Below are positions 35,722 to 45,634 of a stretch of DNA of 64,000 bases, piece after piece. The first letter of the stretch is position 1. Each line of letters opens with the position of its first letter. The DNA comes from Acetobacter sacchari (GTDB lineage: Bacteria; Pseudomonadota; Alphaproteobacteria; Acetobacterales; Acetobacteraceae): assembly GCF_017377715.1 (NCBI RefSeq), contig NZ_JAFVMF010000015.1, forward strand, positions 50,575 through 114,574. Direction: 5' to 3'. The position numbers and the translations under genes are program-made. The notes under the pieces are model-generated. The model was not told the DNA's origin, searched no databases, and saw nothing but the letters and a program-made list of their open reading frames with translations.

Positions 35722-36353
35722 AAACGCACCACTGCAACTTGAGCTACGAGCTACCTAAACTTGCACCTCAACGTTTTTTGCAACAGACCAAATCCCGCCT
35801 GATGAGGCCTCAAGGCCAAGTGTAGATATAAGTAGATGACTGTTTTTTAGCCGGGTGACCAACGAACGTTATGAATCCGGTGTTCGCGCGGTATTTGCGT
35901 ATGACCGCCGATTTGTTTCACGACCGATAATTCCGCCGACACGGTTAACACGCGGCGACGAATTTATACACGACGTCAACTCGCAAAGCGTCAGACTTCG
36001 TAACGTCACGGGCTATTTTGCATGAGTTTGGGGCAGCTTTAACGCGCCTCGAATTTCGAGACGAGGAAACATTAATAATACAACCGCGTCCATAGGGGCT
36101 GCCGGATTGGTCACCAAAACAGCGTTGTATTCCGCGGCAATGATACGAAAAAATCAGACAAGCCAAAACTCAAGACGAGACGACAGCCAACATGAGAGGG
36201 GGACCTCAATGGGCAAACAATAGTCGTTGTCTCGCAAAGCGATGATTACGGCCGCCATAGTCGCTCGGATGCATCAGGCAAACTCGATGACTCACGAGCC
36301 ACAACCGACAGCCACTTAATGCACATTCGAAACAAGTGATCGCAACGCGAAAA
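35722..36353. other. 632-base gap without a gene
   Basis: The stretch is less GC-rich than its neighbours, with many stops in all frames. No RNA gene could be recognised. It may be a decayed gene or inserted remnant. Confidence 0.5.
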
Positions 36354-36373
36354 AGGCCCCAAAATTGGGGCCT
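36354..36373 (-). terminator. Rho-independent terminator of the small lipoprotein gene
   Basis: AGGCCCC-AAAATT-GGGGCCT forms a perfect 7-bp stem; on the minus strand it is followed by TTTTTCGC. It ends transcription of the lipoprotein gene 100 bases upstream. Confidence 0.88.
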
Positions 36374-36473
36374 CTTCCTGTTCAAACGGTCTTTGCTTTC
36401 AGTTCAATCCAACGCCTGCGACGCACCGACCGCAATCGGCTTTTATTCAGACTGAACGACAGCCAGGCCGTTA

Positions 36474-36677
36474 TCAGCCACGCGCTGCGGGAACAGCCGG
36501 GGCAGGAGCCGGAGCAGGAGCCGGCGCAGGCGGCGGAGCAGCCTCGACGGGAGCAGGAGCCGGCGGCGGCGTGTCGTCGGAGCAGGCCGCGAGTAGGGCA
36601 AGCGGGAGGGCGACAGCGGCGGCGGCCACCTTGCGCGTCAGTTTATGCCGGGCCGACGTTTCAGAACGAGCGAACAT
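36474..36677 (-). CDS. Small Pro/Ala-rich lipoprotein
   Basis: 67 residues. The N-terminus KLTRKVAAAAVALPLALLAACSDD is a lipoprotein signal with lipobox LAAC; the mature part is almost only Pro and Ala, including the run PAPAPAPAPA. It should be a lipid-anchored extended peptide of about 35 residues in the envelope. It has its own terminator and lies back to back with an L,D-transpeptidase gene, 53 bases from it. Function unknown; a spacer between membrane and peptidoglycan is possible. Confidence 0.75.
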   Translation of the reverse strand: MFARSETSARHKLTRKVAAAAVALPLALLAACSDDTPPPAPAPVEAAPPPAPAPAPAPAPAVPAARG

Positions 36678-36730
36678 CCGTTACTCCTTGGAGAGAATCT
36701 ATGGGTGACCTGCGGATTTAGGAGCGACTC

Positions 36731-38188
36731 TTGGTAAAAAGTCAAACTACGATTTGTGTAGAGCGCCAGAAACAGGCGAATGCTCCGCCAAGATCGCCGG
36801 GCAGGCCATCTGACCGCTGTATTGCCGGCTCTCCTCCCCGCTCACTGCTCCCAATATTTTTGAAGGCGTTCCGATACGCACGACGTAGTCCGAGCCTGAC
36901 CGTGCTCGCTATGGCGTGGACGCTGGCCGCCTGCAGCACCATGCCTCAGCACGCCGATACGGAACTTGGAAACCGAATTGACGCTCCAGCCGGAGTGACC
37001 GTCGCCGGTGAAAAGCTGGATACGGAGCTACTGCGCAGCTTCTATGCGCGCCATGACTTCGAAGCCGTGTGGCCCTCGCATGAAACGCAAGCGAACAAAC
37101 TGGTTGAGTCCATCCTTCACGCTGGGGATCAGGGGCTGGATCCGGAATTGTTTCACGCATCTGCGCTGAAACATGCCGCGACGTTAACTCCGACCGATCG
37201 CGATCTGCTCTTGTCTGACGCATTCCTGTCCTACGCGGACGCGCTTGCCCGAGGCGTCGTGCACGTAGATCATCGGAAGGATTACGAGGCGCTTGCCCCG
37301 GAGCCGGTCGATGTGGCCGCGGAGCTTGACCGGGTGATGGACAGCAGCGACCCCGCAGCTGCAATCAACGCCCTTGCTCCGACAACGCGAGACTACCTGA
37401 TCTTACGCAAAGCTCTACAAAAATGTCGCGCAAGCGGAGCCCGTGCAGCGTCGACCTGCCAACACAAAATCGCAGTGAATCTTGAGCGCCTTCGCTGGCT
37501 GCCACGGTCGTTGCCGCGTAACCGCGCCTGGGTAAACGTCGCTGCAGAGCAACTTATTTTATATCGCAACGATAGACCCGCCTTCACAACCAGAATCGTT
37601 GTAGGCGAGGATATCGAGCGCAACCAAAGCCCCGAATTTCATACGGCGATCGACGCCTTCTGGGTAAATCCCCCTTGGGTCATCCCCGCGGATATCGCAA
37701 AACGGGAGATCATGCCGAAGATCAGCCGTGACCCGAATTATCTGAAGCGCAACAAGATGGTCATGCTCTCCAATGGAGAAATCGAACAGCTTCCCGGCCC
37801 GGAGGCTGGACTCGGGCAGCTCATGTTCAATATGCCGAACCGATTTGACGTGTATCTGCACGACACGCCGGACCGATATATTTTCAATCGAGACAACCGG
37901 CGTCTGAGTCACGGCTGCATTCGCGTGCAGAATCCTCGGGACTTCGCGGCCCTGCTCATGGAACAACCCGTCGAAAAAATCGACGCGGAAATCGCGACAG
38001 GAACGACAACCAAGAAGAGCCTGCCGGAGCCAATGCCGGTATTCGTGGTCTATCTGACCGCTTTTGCGGACGCCGCCGGAAAGCTGCAACTTGTGCCTGA
38101 TTTTTACAATCGAGATAATGCAATCTGGCGAGATCTTCAGCCCCGCCCGCGCAAACGAAACCACACATCGCACGGAGCCAAGGTTTGA
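36731..38188 (+). CDS. Murein L,D-transpeptidase (YcbB-like, YkuD domain)
   Basis: A 485-residue (as annotated) envelope enzyme that makes 3-3 cross-links in peptidoglycan. After a lipoprotein-like signal (SLTVLAMAWTLAACSTM), an LdtD/YcbB-type scaffold domain precedes the YkuD catalytic part (about 285-430) with VYLHDTPDRYIF and RLSHGCIRVQNP, containing the His and catalytic Cys. The start is unclear: TTG at 36731 follows AGGAG, but the signal begins much later, and TTG at 36860 would give a textbook lipoprotein leader. It is divergent from a small Pro-rich lipoprotein. Confidence 0.88.
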   Translation: MVKSQTTICVERQKQANAPPRSPGRPSDRCIAGSPPRSLLPIFLKAFRYARRSPSLTVLAMAWTLAACSTMPQHADTELGNRIDAPAGVTVAGEKLDTELLRSFYARHDFEAVWPSHETQANKLVESILHAGDQGLDPELFHASALKHAATLTPTDRDLLLSDAFLSYADALARGVVHVDHRKDYEALAPEPVDVAAELDRVMDSSDPAAAINALAPTTRDYLILRKALQKCRASGARAASTCQHKIAVNLERLRWLPRSLPRNRAWVNVAAEQLILYRNDRPAFTTRIVVGEDIERNQSPEFHTAIDAFWVNPPWVIPADIAKREIMPKISRDPNYLKRNKMVMLSNGEIEQLPGPEAGLGQLMFNMPNRFDVYLHDTPDRYIFNRDNRRLSHGCIRVQNPRDFAALLMEQPVEKIDAEIATGTTTKKSLPEPMPVFVVYLTAFADAAGKLQLVPDFYNRDNAIWRDLQPRPRKRNHTSHGAKV

Positions 38189-38494
38189 CTTTTTTATGAT
38201 TTTATCAAATTCGAGCGAATATCCGGCGCCGATTAACGGCGCATCGCCTGCGGAAGCCTGTAAAGCTTAACCGACGAAAACGCTTACCAGTGAACGTATC
38301 TTACTGCGTGCCTGCGCACGAAAAATCGGATATTCGGTGTGAGGATCGTCCCCGAACCTCGACCTCGCCGCAGGCGCAGACAGCGATTCATCGATTTTGA
38401 AAATGCACCGCATTTTATCCAAAAAAGCATCAGACAGCATTGCAACCAAGCAATCACTTCGCTCCATCTCCAATTAGAACGAACGATTCTACGC
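38189..38494. other. Convergent intergenic region
   Basis: About 306 bases between the L,D-transpeptidase and the TrxB-like gene, which face each other. Nothing recognisable; short frames are not supported. Confidence 0.5.
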
Positions 38495-39415
38495 CTACTT
38501 CGAGTTCCCCGACGCGAGTGGAGCAAAAACAAGGGATTGATGTAAGAAAATGCCAGCTGTTACACCATCAGCGGCGGCCCAACTCGCATTGTGCGGAACT
38601 CGAGCGATATCACCCGCAGCGTAGACGCCATGCACCGAGGTCTGCTTCTTTTCATCCGTCCGAATGACAGGACCCAGTGGACAGTCATCCATCTCGCAAC
38701 CAAGTTGTTGCGCGATCGGGCTATTCAGCCGCCATCGAGGCATCACATACAGCGCGTCAATGAGGCTTTCTTCACCGCCAAGCAATGACAGCGAATGCAA
38801 CTCCCCCTGCTCAGCATTGAGCTTGCCTATCTGCTCTGCTTTGACCGAAACCTTCCGCCTTGCCAACTGCTCCAATGCGGAGTCGTCCAAATCACTTTTT
38901 CCGTCAAGGTAGAGGGTAGTCGGTCCCCAATCGGCGATAAGAAGCGCCTGATCGACCGACATCGTCGATGAATAGAGAACGCCCAGGCGCTTTTCCGCAA
39001 ACTCATACCCGTGGCAATATGGACAGTGAAGCACACTGCGTCCCCAGCATTCCGCCAGTCCATCTATAGTCGGCAACAAATCGGAAATACCAAAAGCAAG
39101 CAACAGCTTTGACGCTGACAGCGTATCTCCGTCGCGTGCCGTCACTTCAAACCCTTCTGGAATTGCTCGCGCGGCCTGCGCTTCCCCGCCAATCATGCGT
39201 GTCGTTGGATAACGCCGCACCTGGGCCATCGCAGCGTCGATCATAGTGGAAGGTCTGACGCCATCCTGACCAAAGAAACCGTGTGAAGCAGAGGCGAAAC
39301 GGTTGCGTGGTCCGCCGGAGTCGATGACGCAAACCCGCCTGCGCGCGCGTGCAATATGGATCGCCGCAGAGAGACCAGCAAAACTTCCGCCTATGACAAT
39401 CGCATCAAATTGCAT
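38495..39415 (-). CDS. Thioredoxin reductase-like FAD oxidoreductase
   Basis: A 306-residue NAD(P)H/FAD pyridine nucleotide-disulphide oxidoreductase of the TrxB group. It shows FDAIVIGGSFAGLSAAIHIA (FAD site), HCPYCHGYE with the redox pair CxxC, and GVYAAGDIARVPH (second FAD motif). The CPYCHG form, instead of CATCDG, marks the less-studied thioredoxin-reductase-like branch; its partner is not known. Its start overlaps the Rrf2 regulator's stop by 11 bases, so it is very likely controlled by that regulator. Confidence 0.9.
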   Translation of the reverse strand: MQFDAIVIGGSFAGLSAAIHIARARRRVCVIDSGGPRNRFASASHGFFGQDGVRPSTMIDAAMAQVRRYPTTRMIGGEAQAARAIPEGFEVTARDGDTLSASKLLLAFGISDLLPTIDGLAECWGRSVLHCPYCHGYEFAEKRLGVLYSSTMSVDQALLIADWGPTTLYLDGKSDLDDSALEQLARRKVSVKAEQIGKLNAEQGELHSLSLLGGEESLIDALYVMPRWRLNSPIAQQLGCEMDDCPLGPVIRTDEKKQTSVHGVYAAGDIARVPHNASWAAADGVTAGIFLHQSLVFAPLASGNSK

Positions 39416-39869
39416 GACTCTGCTCCAGATCGATAGTTTTTCCGCTCGCCAACATGCGGGCGTGAAAATCTTCCCCGAGCTGCGCCAGCGTTACAGTCCC
39501 AAATCGGTCAAGCAGCAGAGCCTTCGCCTCTTCCAATGCCCGCCCGAGCGCGGCGTTTACAGACTGCTCCACCAGACACTCCGGCGATTCCGTTCTGTTT
39601 CCAATGCTGAACAACTGCGGAGCGCCCAGAGAGTCGTAGACGTCGCGAAGTGTGATTTCCGTCAGTGGCCGAGCAATTTTCCATCCACCACCATGCCCCT
39701 TTTCCGAACGCACGAATCCCGCATCACGTAATCCGGATAGAATTCTTCTGATCACGACGGGGTTGGTGTGCATTGCTCGCGCCATGAGTTCTGATGTCAC
39801 GGCACTCTCCGTCTCCGCCATGTGGAGCAGGACGTGAAGGATCCCAGAGAGCTTGCTATCACGTTTCAT
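39405..39869 (-). CDS. Rrf2 family transcriptional regulator
   Basis: A 154-residue winged-helix repressor of the Rrf2/BadM family. SGILHVLLHMAETESAVTSE and VVIRRILSGLRDAGFVRSEK form the winged helix; GHGGGWKIARPLTEITLRDV is the hallmark wing. Only one Cys (SPECLVEQ) lies in the region where IscR or NsrR carry three cluster ligands, so it probably does not hold an Fe-S cluster and resembles the YwnA/CymR type. ATG at 39869 is within a perfect palindrome that looks like its own operator. It is followed by, and overlaps, the TrxB-like gene. Confidence 0.9.
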   Translation of the reverse strand: MKRDSKLSGILHVLLHMAETESAVTSELMARAMHTNPVVIRRILSGLRDAGFVRSEKGHGGGWKIARPLTEITLRDVYDSLGAPQLFSIGNRTESPECLVEQSVNAALGRALEEAKALLLDRFGTVTLAQLGEDFHARMLASGKTIDLEQSHAI

Positions 39870-39905
39870 GCAACAGTATATGTTGCATGACTTTTGCGAA
39901 GTCAA
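39866..39905 (-). promoter_or_regulatory. Rrf2 promoter and operator, leaderless start
   Basis: TCATGCAACA-N5-TGTTGCATGA (39866-39890) is a perfect 10-bp inverted repeat over the start codon of the Rrf2 gene. On the minus strand TTGACT (39900-39905) stands 17 or 19 bases from CATATA/TATACT (about 39875-39882), a sigma-70-like promoter. Transcription would begin at or next to the ATG, so the mRNA may be leaderless, and repressor bound to the repeat would block the promoter. Confidence 0.6.
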
Positions 39906-40247
39906 ATGTGGCGCTCAACCCGCAAGCCTGCTCCCTCGATTTCATGGATCTTCCAGGGATCACGTTCAACAGCGCCGTGATGCATGGCTGAGGCGGTACG
40001 GTCACCCATGCAAGATGCCGCCTATTGAGACGAGCCCTTTAGCCGAGGACGCCTCTCTCCCGTCTACGGTCACGACGCAGTTCATAGTGAAGCGTCCCGA
40101 TCAAGAAACGATCAGGATCAATTCTCGGAAATTCTATCTTCGCGGATAAATTAATAAAATATGTGACTGTAAAATAATATTTTCAAATCACACCGCAATC
40201 ACATGAAATGACGCCTCTCAAATGCCAGGCCGCACAAAATTCGCCAC
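39906..40247. other. Divergent intergenic region, Rrf2 side of prpD
   Basis: About 340 bases with no supported gene. It is AT-rich at 40145-40195 and must carry the prp promoter on the right. Confidence 0.45.
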
Positions 40248-40266
40248 TTTCGCAAAATTTGCAAAA
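40248..40266 (+). promoter_or_regulatory. Candidate operator for a short-chain fatty acid regulator
   Basis: TTTCGCAAAATTTGCAAAA holds two direct half-sites TTYGCAAA nine bases apart, 95 bases before the prpD start. Regulators of the RamB/PrpR (XRE with short-chain fatty acyl domain) group bind TTTGCAAA-type sites at prp and glyoxylate genes. No such regulator is encoded in this window, so the link is inference. Confidence 0.45.
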
Positions 40267-40360
40267 CAGACGCCGTTCCTCGCCCGAATTCGCTCGGTTG
40301 GCCATAGTCGAATTCGCCCGACCCGCCATACTCCGCCATGTTTTCCCAGACGAGGCCAAC

Positions 40361-41875
40361 ATGCATAGTTACGACATCAAGGTGCACCCCGAGAAAGATC
40401 GACTTCCGCGCGAGCGACAACTCGCCTGGCGTATCGCCGAAGTCGCAGCCGATACGGTCGCCGTGGAGCCTGCGGTCACCGAGATGATCATCAACCGCGT
40501 GATCGACAACGCGTCGGTGGCGATCGCTTCGGTCAACCGTCATTCAGTGATGAGCGCGCGCGCCGAAGCTTTGGCGCACCAGCGTCCGGGTGGGGCGACA
40601 GTGTTCGGTTGCGGGCCGGATGTGCGCGTGCACGCCGAATGGGCGGCGTGGGCCAACGGCACCGCCGTGCGTGAACTGGATTTTCATGACACCTTCCTTG
40701 CCGCCGAATATTCTCATCCGGGCGACAATATTCCTGGCATTCTGGCGGTCGCCCAACAGTGTCAGCGTTCGGGCAAGGATCTGATTCGCGGCATAGCCAC
40801 CGGCTATGAAATTCAGATCGATCTCGTGCGCGGGATCTGCCTTCACAAGCACAAGATCGACCACGTGGCGCATGTCGGTCCGTCGGTCGCCGCCGGTATC
40901 GGCGCGTTATTGGGTCTTCCGACCGAGACGATCTATCAGGCGGTGCAGCATGGCCTGCACGTGACGACGGCGACCCGCCAGAGTCGCAAAGGGGAGATCT
41001 CCTCATGGAAGGCCTATGCCCCGTCGCACGCTGGAAAAATGGCTGTCGAGGCCGTTGACCGCGCCATGCTTGGCGAGACATCACCCAGCCCTATCTACGA
41101 AGGAGAAGACGGGGTCATCGCCTGGATGCTGGACGGCGCGGACGCGCATTACGTCGTTCGCCTGCCAGAGAAAGGCGAAGCAAAACGTGCGATACTCGAT
41201 AGCTACACGAAGGAGCATTCAGCCGAATATCAAAGCCAGGCCCTCATCGATCTGGCGTTCAGGCTTGGCGAGCAGGTCGGGAACTGGGACGACGTAAAGG
41301 ACGTCCTGATCGAGACGAGCCATCACACGCATTACGTCATCGGCACCGGCTCCAATGACCCACAAAAATTCGACCCTACCGCTTCGCGCGAAACGCTCGA
41401 TCACTCGATCATGTATATCGTCGCCGTCGCACTGCAGGACGGCGTCTGGCACCATGTAAAATCCTACGCCCCTGAACGGGCGGCCCGCGAAGACACTGTG
41501 CGTCTGTGGAGGAAGATCCATACGGTCGAACGTCCCGAGTGGACCGAGCGCTACCACTCGACGGATCCGAACGTGAAGGCTTTTGGCGGTCGTATCACCA
41601 TCACCTTTAACGATGGCTCCGTCCTGTCTGACGAACTCGCCGTCGCCAATGCACACCCTCTGGGCGACACGCCGTGGACGCGTCCTGATTATATAAAGAA
41701 ATTCCGCACCCTGACGGACGGGATTCTTGATCCGAAGGAAATCGAGCGCTTTCTCGACGTGGCCCAGCGTCTGCCGGAATTGAGTGCGACAGAGCTTTAC
41801 GAGCTTGAAATTTCTTTGCCTGACAGGGAGCTCAAGAAAAACCCCAAAACCGGCATCTTCGGATTTGGGCAGTAA
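40361..41875 (+). CDS. prpD: 2-methylcitrate dehydratase
   Basis: MmgE/PrpD-family dehydratase that turns 2-methylcitrate into 2-methyl-cis-aconitate in the methylcitrate cycle. The 504-residue protein shows [37 protein letters not shown], a PrpD hallmark, [15 protein letters not shown] and [23 protein letters not shown] at 40361 with GAGG upstream is preferred to a frame from 40208. It is the first gene of prpDCB, allowing growth on or detoxification of propionate. Confidence 0.95.
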   Translation: MHSYDIKVHPEKDRLPRERQLAWRIAEVAADTVAVEPAVTEMIINRVIDNASVAIASVNRHSVMSARAEALAHQRPGGATVFGCGPDVRVHAEWAAWANGTAVRELDFHDTFLAAEYSHPGDNIPGILAVAQQCQRSGKDLIRGIATGYEIQIDLVRGICLHKHKIDHVAHVGPSVAAGIGALLGLPTETIYQAVQHGLHVTTATRQSRKGEISSWKAYAPSHAGKMAVEAVDRAMLGETSPSPIYEGEDGVIAWMLDGADAHYVVRLPEKGEAKRAILDSYTKEHSAEYQSQALIDLAFRLGEQVGNWDDVKDVLIETSHHTHYVIGTGSNDPQKFDPTASRETLDHSIMYIVAVALQDGVWHHVKSYAPERAAREDTVRLWRKIHTVERPEWTERYHSTDPNVKAFGGRITITFNDGSVLSDELAVANAHPLGDTPWTRPDYIKKFRTLTDGILDPKEIERFLDVAQRLPELSATELYELEISLPDRELKKNPKTGIFGFGQ

Positions 41876-41946
41876 TTACGTCGCGGGCCACGACCGAAAA
41901 CGGGCGCTCGCAAGGGATCGAAAAAGAAAAAGGAGGACAAGCCGTC

Positions 41947-43116
41947 ATGACGCAAACCTCTGAAGCAAAGCGTCCAAAAAAGTCCGTGGCCCTGTCAGGC
42001 GTCACCGCCGGGACCACGGCGTTGTGCACCGTCGGACACAGCGGGAACGACCTGCACTACCGCGGGTATGATATAAAGGACCTTGCGGAGAACTGCGAGT
42101 ATGAGGAGGTCGCGCATCTTCTCATACACGGCCATCTGCCTGACCCGGCGGAGCTCTCCGCCTATAAGGCGCAACTCCGCTCTCTGCGAGGATTGCCGGA
42201 TAATGTGAAGCGCACGCTGGAACAGATTCCGGCGGCCGCGCATCCCATGGATGTGATGCGGTCCGGCCTTTCCGCGTTCGGGTGCGTTCTGCCCGAGCGT
42301 CGAGATCAGAACCCTGTCGGCGCCCGAGAGATCGCCGATCGCTGCATCGCGTCGCTCGGTTCGATTCTCCTCTACTGGCATCACTTCGCGACCAACGGGC
42401 GGCGGATCGAAGTGGAGACCGATGACGACAGTGTGGGCGGTCATTTTCTCCACCTGCTTCATGGCGAAAAGCCGCCAGAGGAATGGGTGAAGGCGATGCA
42501 CGTCTCCCTGATTCTTTATGCCGAACATGAGTTCAACGCCTCGACCTTTACATGTCGGGTGATCGCCGGAACGGGTTCCGACATCTATTCCGCGCTGTGC
42601 GGCGGCGTCGGCGCCCTGCGAGGTCCCAAGCATGGAGGAGCGAATGAGGTCGCACTGGAGATACAACAACGTTACCAGACGCCGGACGAGGCTGAGGCGG
42701 ACATCCGCAAGCGCGTCGAAAATCGCGAGGTTGTCATCGGTTTTGGACACCCGGTCTATACAATTGCAGATCCGCGCAACGAGATCATAAAGCGCACGGC
42801 ATACGCCCTGTCGCGCACGCATGGCTCGATGCGTCTTTACAACGTCGCCGAACGGCTTGAGTCCGTCATGGCCGAAACCAAGAAGATGTTTCCGAACCTC
42901 GATTGGTTCAGCGCTGTTTCCTACAACATGATGCGTATTCCGACGGCGATGTTCACCCCTATTTTCGTAATCGCCCGTTCCGCCGGGTGGAGCGCGCATG
43001 TGATCGAGCAGCGTCAGGACGGCAAGATCATTCGCCCGTCCGCGGAGTATGTCGGACCAGACGATCGGCCGTTCGTTCATATCCACAGGCGCGGCAATCA
43101 GGAGCAAGCAGCATGA
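41947..43116 (+). CDS. prpC: 2-methylcitrate synthase
   Basis: Citrate-synthase-family enzyme that condenses propionyl-CoA with oxaloacetate. The 389-residue protein has [31 protein letters not shown], the catalytic HEFNAS (His), [14 protein letters not shown] (His) and [13 protein letters not shown] (Asp), in family order. AGGAGG-like AAAGGAGGAC precedes the ATG. The size and the place between prpD and prpB favour methylcitrate synthase over ordinary citrate synthase. Its stop overlaps prpB (ATGA). Confidence 0.95.
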   Translation: MTQTSEAKRPKKSVALSGVTAGTTALCTVGHSGNDLHYRGYDIKDLAENCEYEEVAHLLIHGHLPDPAELSAYKAQLRSLRGLPDNVKRTLEQIPAAAHPMDVMRSGLSAFGCVLPERRDQNPVGAREIADRCIASLGSILLYWHHFATNGRRIEVETDDDSVGGHFLHLLHGEKPPEEWVKAMHVSLILYAEHEFNASTFTCRVIAGTGSDIYSALCGGVGALRGPKHGGANEVALEIQQRYQTPDEAEADIRKRVENREVVIGFGHPVYTIADPRNEIIKRTAYALSRTHGSMRLYNVAERLESVMAETKKMFPNLDWFSAVSYNMMRIPTAMFTPIFVIARSAGWSAHVIEQRQDGKIIRPSAEYVGPDDRPFVHIHRRGNQEQAA

Positions 43117-44027
43117 CATATCTGATCGGAAGCGAACGCGCGACCATCTCGGCGGGGAGGAAATTTCGCGAACTCCTGAACGCTCCGGGTATCCTCCGGC
43201 TACCGGGCGCTCATAACGGACAGGCCGCTCTTCAGGCGAGAGACGCCGGATTCGACGCGCTGTATCTTTCGGGCGCGGCGATGACCGCCAGCATGGGCCT
43301 GCCAGATCTGGGAATCATCACGGTCGATCAGGTCACGTTCTTTATCAAGCAGATCGTGCACGCCTCCAATCTGCCGCTTCTGGTCGATGGCGACACCGGC
43401 TATGGCGAGACGCTGAACGTCATGAACATGGTTCGCGCATTTGAAGACGTCGGAGCCGGAGCCGTGCATCTGGAAGACCAGTTGCTGCCGAAAAAGTGCG
43501 GGCATTTAAACGATAAGAAGCTCGCCACCCCGCACGATATGGCGATGAAAGTCAGTGCTGCACGCAAGGCCGCACGAGATATCGTCGTAGTCGCGCGTAC
43601 CGACGCTGCGGCGAGCGAAGGGATGGATGGCGCCGTCGCGCGAGCCAAACTCTACATCGAAGCTGGCGCGGACGCGATTTTCCCGGAGGCCCTGACAAAC
43701 GCGGAGATGTTCCGGGAATTCGCCAGACGCATGCCGGGCGTGAAACTTCTGGCCAACATGACGGAGTTCGGACGAACGCCGTTCTACACGGCAAGCGAAT
43801 TCGAAGACATGGGCTACAGCATGGTGATCTGGCCGGTCAGTTCGCTGCGCGTGGCGAACAAGGCGCAAGCCGATCTTTATGAAACAATCATGCGGGATGG
43901 AGGCACGGAAGCGATGCTCAGCCGCATGCAGACCCGCGAAGAACTATACAAGACGCTTCGTTATCATGATTACGAGGCGCTCGATAAAAGCATCGTCGAG
44001 ACCGTCCTGCCGTCCGTAGACGCCTAA
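43113..44027 (+). CDS. prpB: 2-methylisocitrate lyase
   Basis: ICL/PEPM-family lyase that splits 2-methylisocitrate into pyruvate and succinate. The 304-residue protein carries [33 protein letters not shown] and [12 protein letters not shown], where the KKCGH loop is the catalytic signature. The ATG overlaps the prpC stop with AGGAG ten bases before, so the three genes are translated together. No prpR or prpE is nearby, so activation of propionate must be encoded elsewhere. Confidence 0.96.
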   Translation: MTYLIGSERATISAGRKFRELLNAPGILRLPGAHNGQAALQARDAGFDALYLSGAAMTASMGLPDLGIITVDQVTFFIKQIVHASNLPLLVDGDTGYGETLNVMNMVRAFEDVGAGAVHLEDQLLPKKCGHLNDKKLATPHDMAMKVSAARKAARDIVVVARTDAAASEGMDGAVARAKLYIEAGADAIFPEALTNAEMFREFARRMPGVKLLANMTEFGRTPFYTASEFEDMGYSMVIWPVSSLRVANKAQADLYETIMRDGGTEAMLSRMQTREELYKTLRYHDYEALDKSIVETVLPSVDA

Positions 44028-44433
44028 GGACTGGATATCTCGCATACGCAGATAAAAAAACGCTGATACGACGACCAGGAGGCATCGCATCGCGCGGCGG
44101 CGCCTGCGGGGCCGCCAACGAAAAGTTCGCTCGAAGACCAGTGTGCAGGAAGTCTCCTTCAAAAGCCAACATTACAAAATTCTGGCTTTTCTGCACCGGG
44201 CGAACGACCTCCGAAACGGGGCCAGTTCGTCCGGAACGGCAGTCACAGGCTCAACAACCTCACAATCCGCCAGACTACACAAATTAGCTCGAAATTTCGC
44301 CCTGCCGAAGACGCCCCCTACCTAGCATCAAGAAGCCCGCAGATGCGTCAACGATATGGGCGTTTCTATTCCAATGAAAATACATCTTGCCTGGAGCGAT
44401 CAGGATAGCGCCACCGGCAATCCGCGCTCGCCG
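44028..44433. other. Intergenic region between prpB and nrsF
   Basis: About 400 bases where prpB and nrsF converge. No gene or clear terminator; the middle (about 44140-44330) is less GC-rich. Confidence 0.45.
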
Positions 44434-45075
44434 CTACCAGCGCGTGAGCAACGGCAGCGCCAGCCGGGTGACAAGCGAGACGACGCCGCACCCGAGAGAA
44501 TACCAGACCGCCACATAGAGCGGATCGTCGAATGGACATGCCATGACGAACGCCAGCGCTCCCCAGGCCGCCGCAGCTGAACCCGCCGCCCATGCCGTGC
44601 CACGCGGGTCGACCGACGCGCCTCGCCGGACGAGAACGCCGAGCGCCAGCGCCACCGGCAGGGACAGCTCGATGATCTTCCGCGCACAACGCAACCCATG
44701 TACCGGGTCCAGACGCCGCCACAGGACAATCGGGCCGACCTGAGCCGCATCGATCATCCACCCTGCGGCCAAGGCCGCGAGAACGACATAGCCAAGCGCA
44801 CGCAAACCCGGCCGTGGCGAGCGTATCGGGTTGAGCGAGCGCAACGTCGTCGTCGCCCCGATCATCATGATCACGGTCAGACTCGCTGTCTTCCACCAGA
44901 AACTTGGCATACCCATTGCACGCGGCATATCCGGGCGCATCCAGCCCAGCGACAGCAGGACGATGATTTCGGTAACGCAGAGCACTGCAAGAATCAGCGC
45001 CGCGCGGCGTGGACTTTGCCGTCTGACGGGCTGCAATTCCGCCGTCAGACGGCCGATCAGGGGGTCAGTCGACAT
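44434..45075 (-). CDS. nrsF: Anti-sigma factor NrsF (DUF1109)
   Basis: Inner-membrane regulator that holds SigF inactive. The 213-residue protein has a short cytoplasmic N-terminus and six membrane helices. Two conserved cysteines sit in GLRCARKI (Cys130) and ACPFDDPLY (Cys180), close to the Cys131 and Cys181 known to matter in Caulobacter NrsF for stress sensing. The gene overlaps sigF by 11 bases (sigF stop at 45065), typical for a sigma/anti-sigma pair. Signal perception by periplasmic oxidants is inferred from that relative. Confidence 0.93.
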   Translation of the reverse strand: MSTDPLIGRLTAELQPVRRQSPRRAALILAVLCVTEIIVLLSLGWMRPDMPRAMGMPSFWWKTASLTVIMMIGATTTLRSLNPIRSPRPGLRALGYVVLAALAAGWMIDAAQVGPIVLWRRLDPVHGLRCARKIIELSLPVALALGVLVRRGASVDPRGTAWAAGSAAAAWGALAFVMACPFDDPLYVAVWYSLGCGVVSLVTRLALPLLTRW

Positions 45076-45595
45076 CGGCGCCTCGCATCACTACATCGCT
45101 CAGCCGTCCCAGGCCTCGGTGAATGTTGACCTTCACCAGCGCAGCGGATTGTCCAGTCCGCCTTGCGGCTTCCTCAATACTGAAGCCCTGGAGCTTCACC
45201 AGACGAATGACTTCGGCCTGCGCGGGTTTGAGTAACGTGAGCAGACGCTCCAGAGCATGCGCCGCCGTGACAGCGTTTTCGTGGTCCATAACCGGCAGTT
45301 CGTCATCGAGGGATGTCATGTCCACCCGTCGCATCGCACGCAGACGATCGATCCATTTGTAGCGCGCAATCGCCGCGATCCACGGAGCAAAACCTTGCGC
45401 AGGGTCGAACGTGTGCCGCTTTTCATGCACCGCCAGCAGCGTATCCTGCACTGCGTCATCGACCATAGACGGCGGCAGGCGCCGCTGAAAATAACGGCGC
45501 AGCCATGCCGAGGCCTCGCCCAGCACATGGCGATAGGCGTCGGCGTCGCCATTCTGGGCGGCAGCCATCCACCGGCTCCAGTCAGCTTCGGTCAC
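45065..45595 (-). CDS. sigF: ECF sigma factor SigF
   Basis: A 176-residue extracytoplasmic-function sigma factor. Region 2 covers AYRHVLGEASAWLRRYFQRR, MVDDAVQDTLLAVHEKRHTF and FAPWIAAIARYKWIDRLRAM; region 4 has LTLLKPAQAEVIRLVKLQG and FSIEEAARRTGQSAALVKVN for -35 recognition. It belongs to the family partnered by NrsF, and matches the neighbours: nrsF downstream, msrA and msrB upstream. It presumably drives the three GTAACC-N16-CGAA promoters in this cluster, including the one before msrB, giving autoregulation. Confidence 0.94.
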   Translation of the reverse strand: MTEADWSRWMAAAQNGDADAYRHVLGEASAWLRRYFQRRLPPSMVDDAVQDTLLAVHEKRHTFDPAQGFAPWIAAIARYKWIDRLRAMRRVDMTSLDDELPVMDHENAVTAAHALERLLTLLKPAQAEVIRLVKLQGFSIEEAARRTGQSAALVKVNIHRGLGRLSDVVMRGADVD

Positions 45596-45634
45596 ACAGC
45601 CTCCTGAATCTGACGCGCAGCCCTTCCTGCCACG

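Noticed and set aside
41995..43119. 374-codon frame on the minus strand
   Set aside because: Antisense shadow of prpC, whose citrate-synthase motifs are complete.
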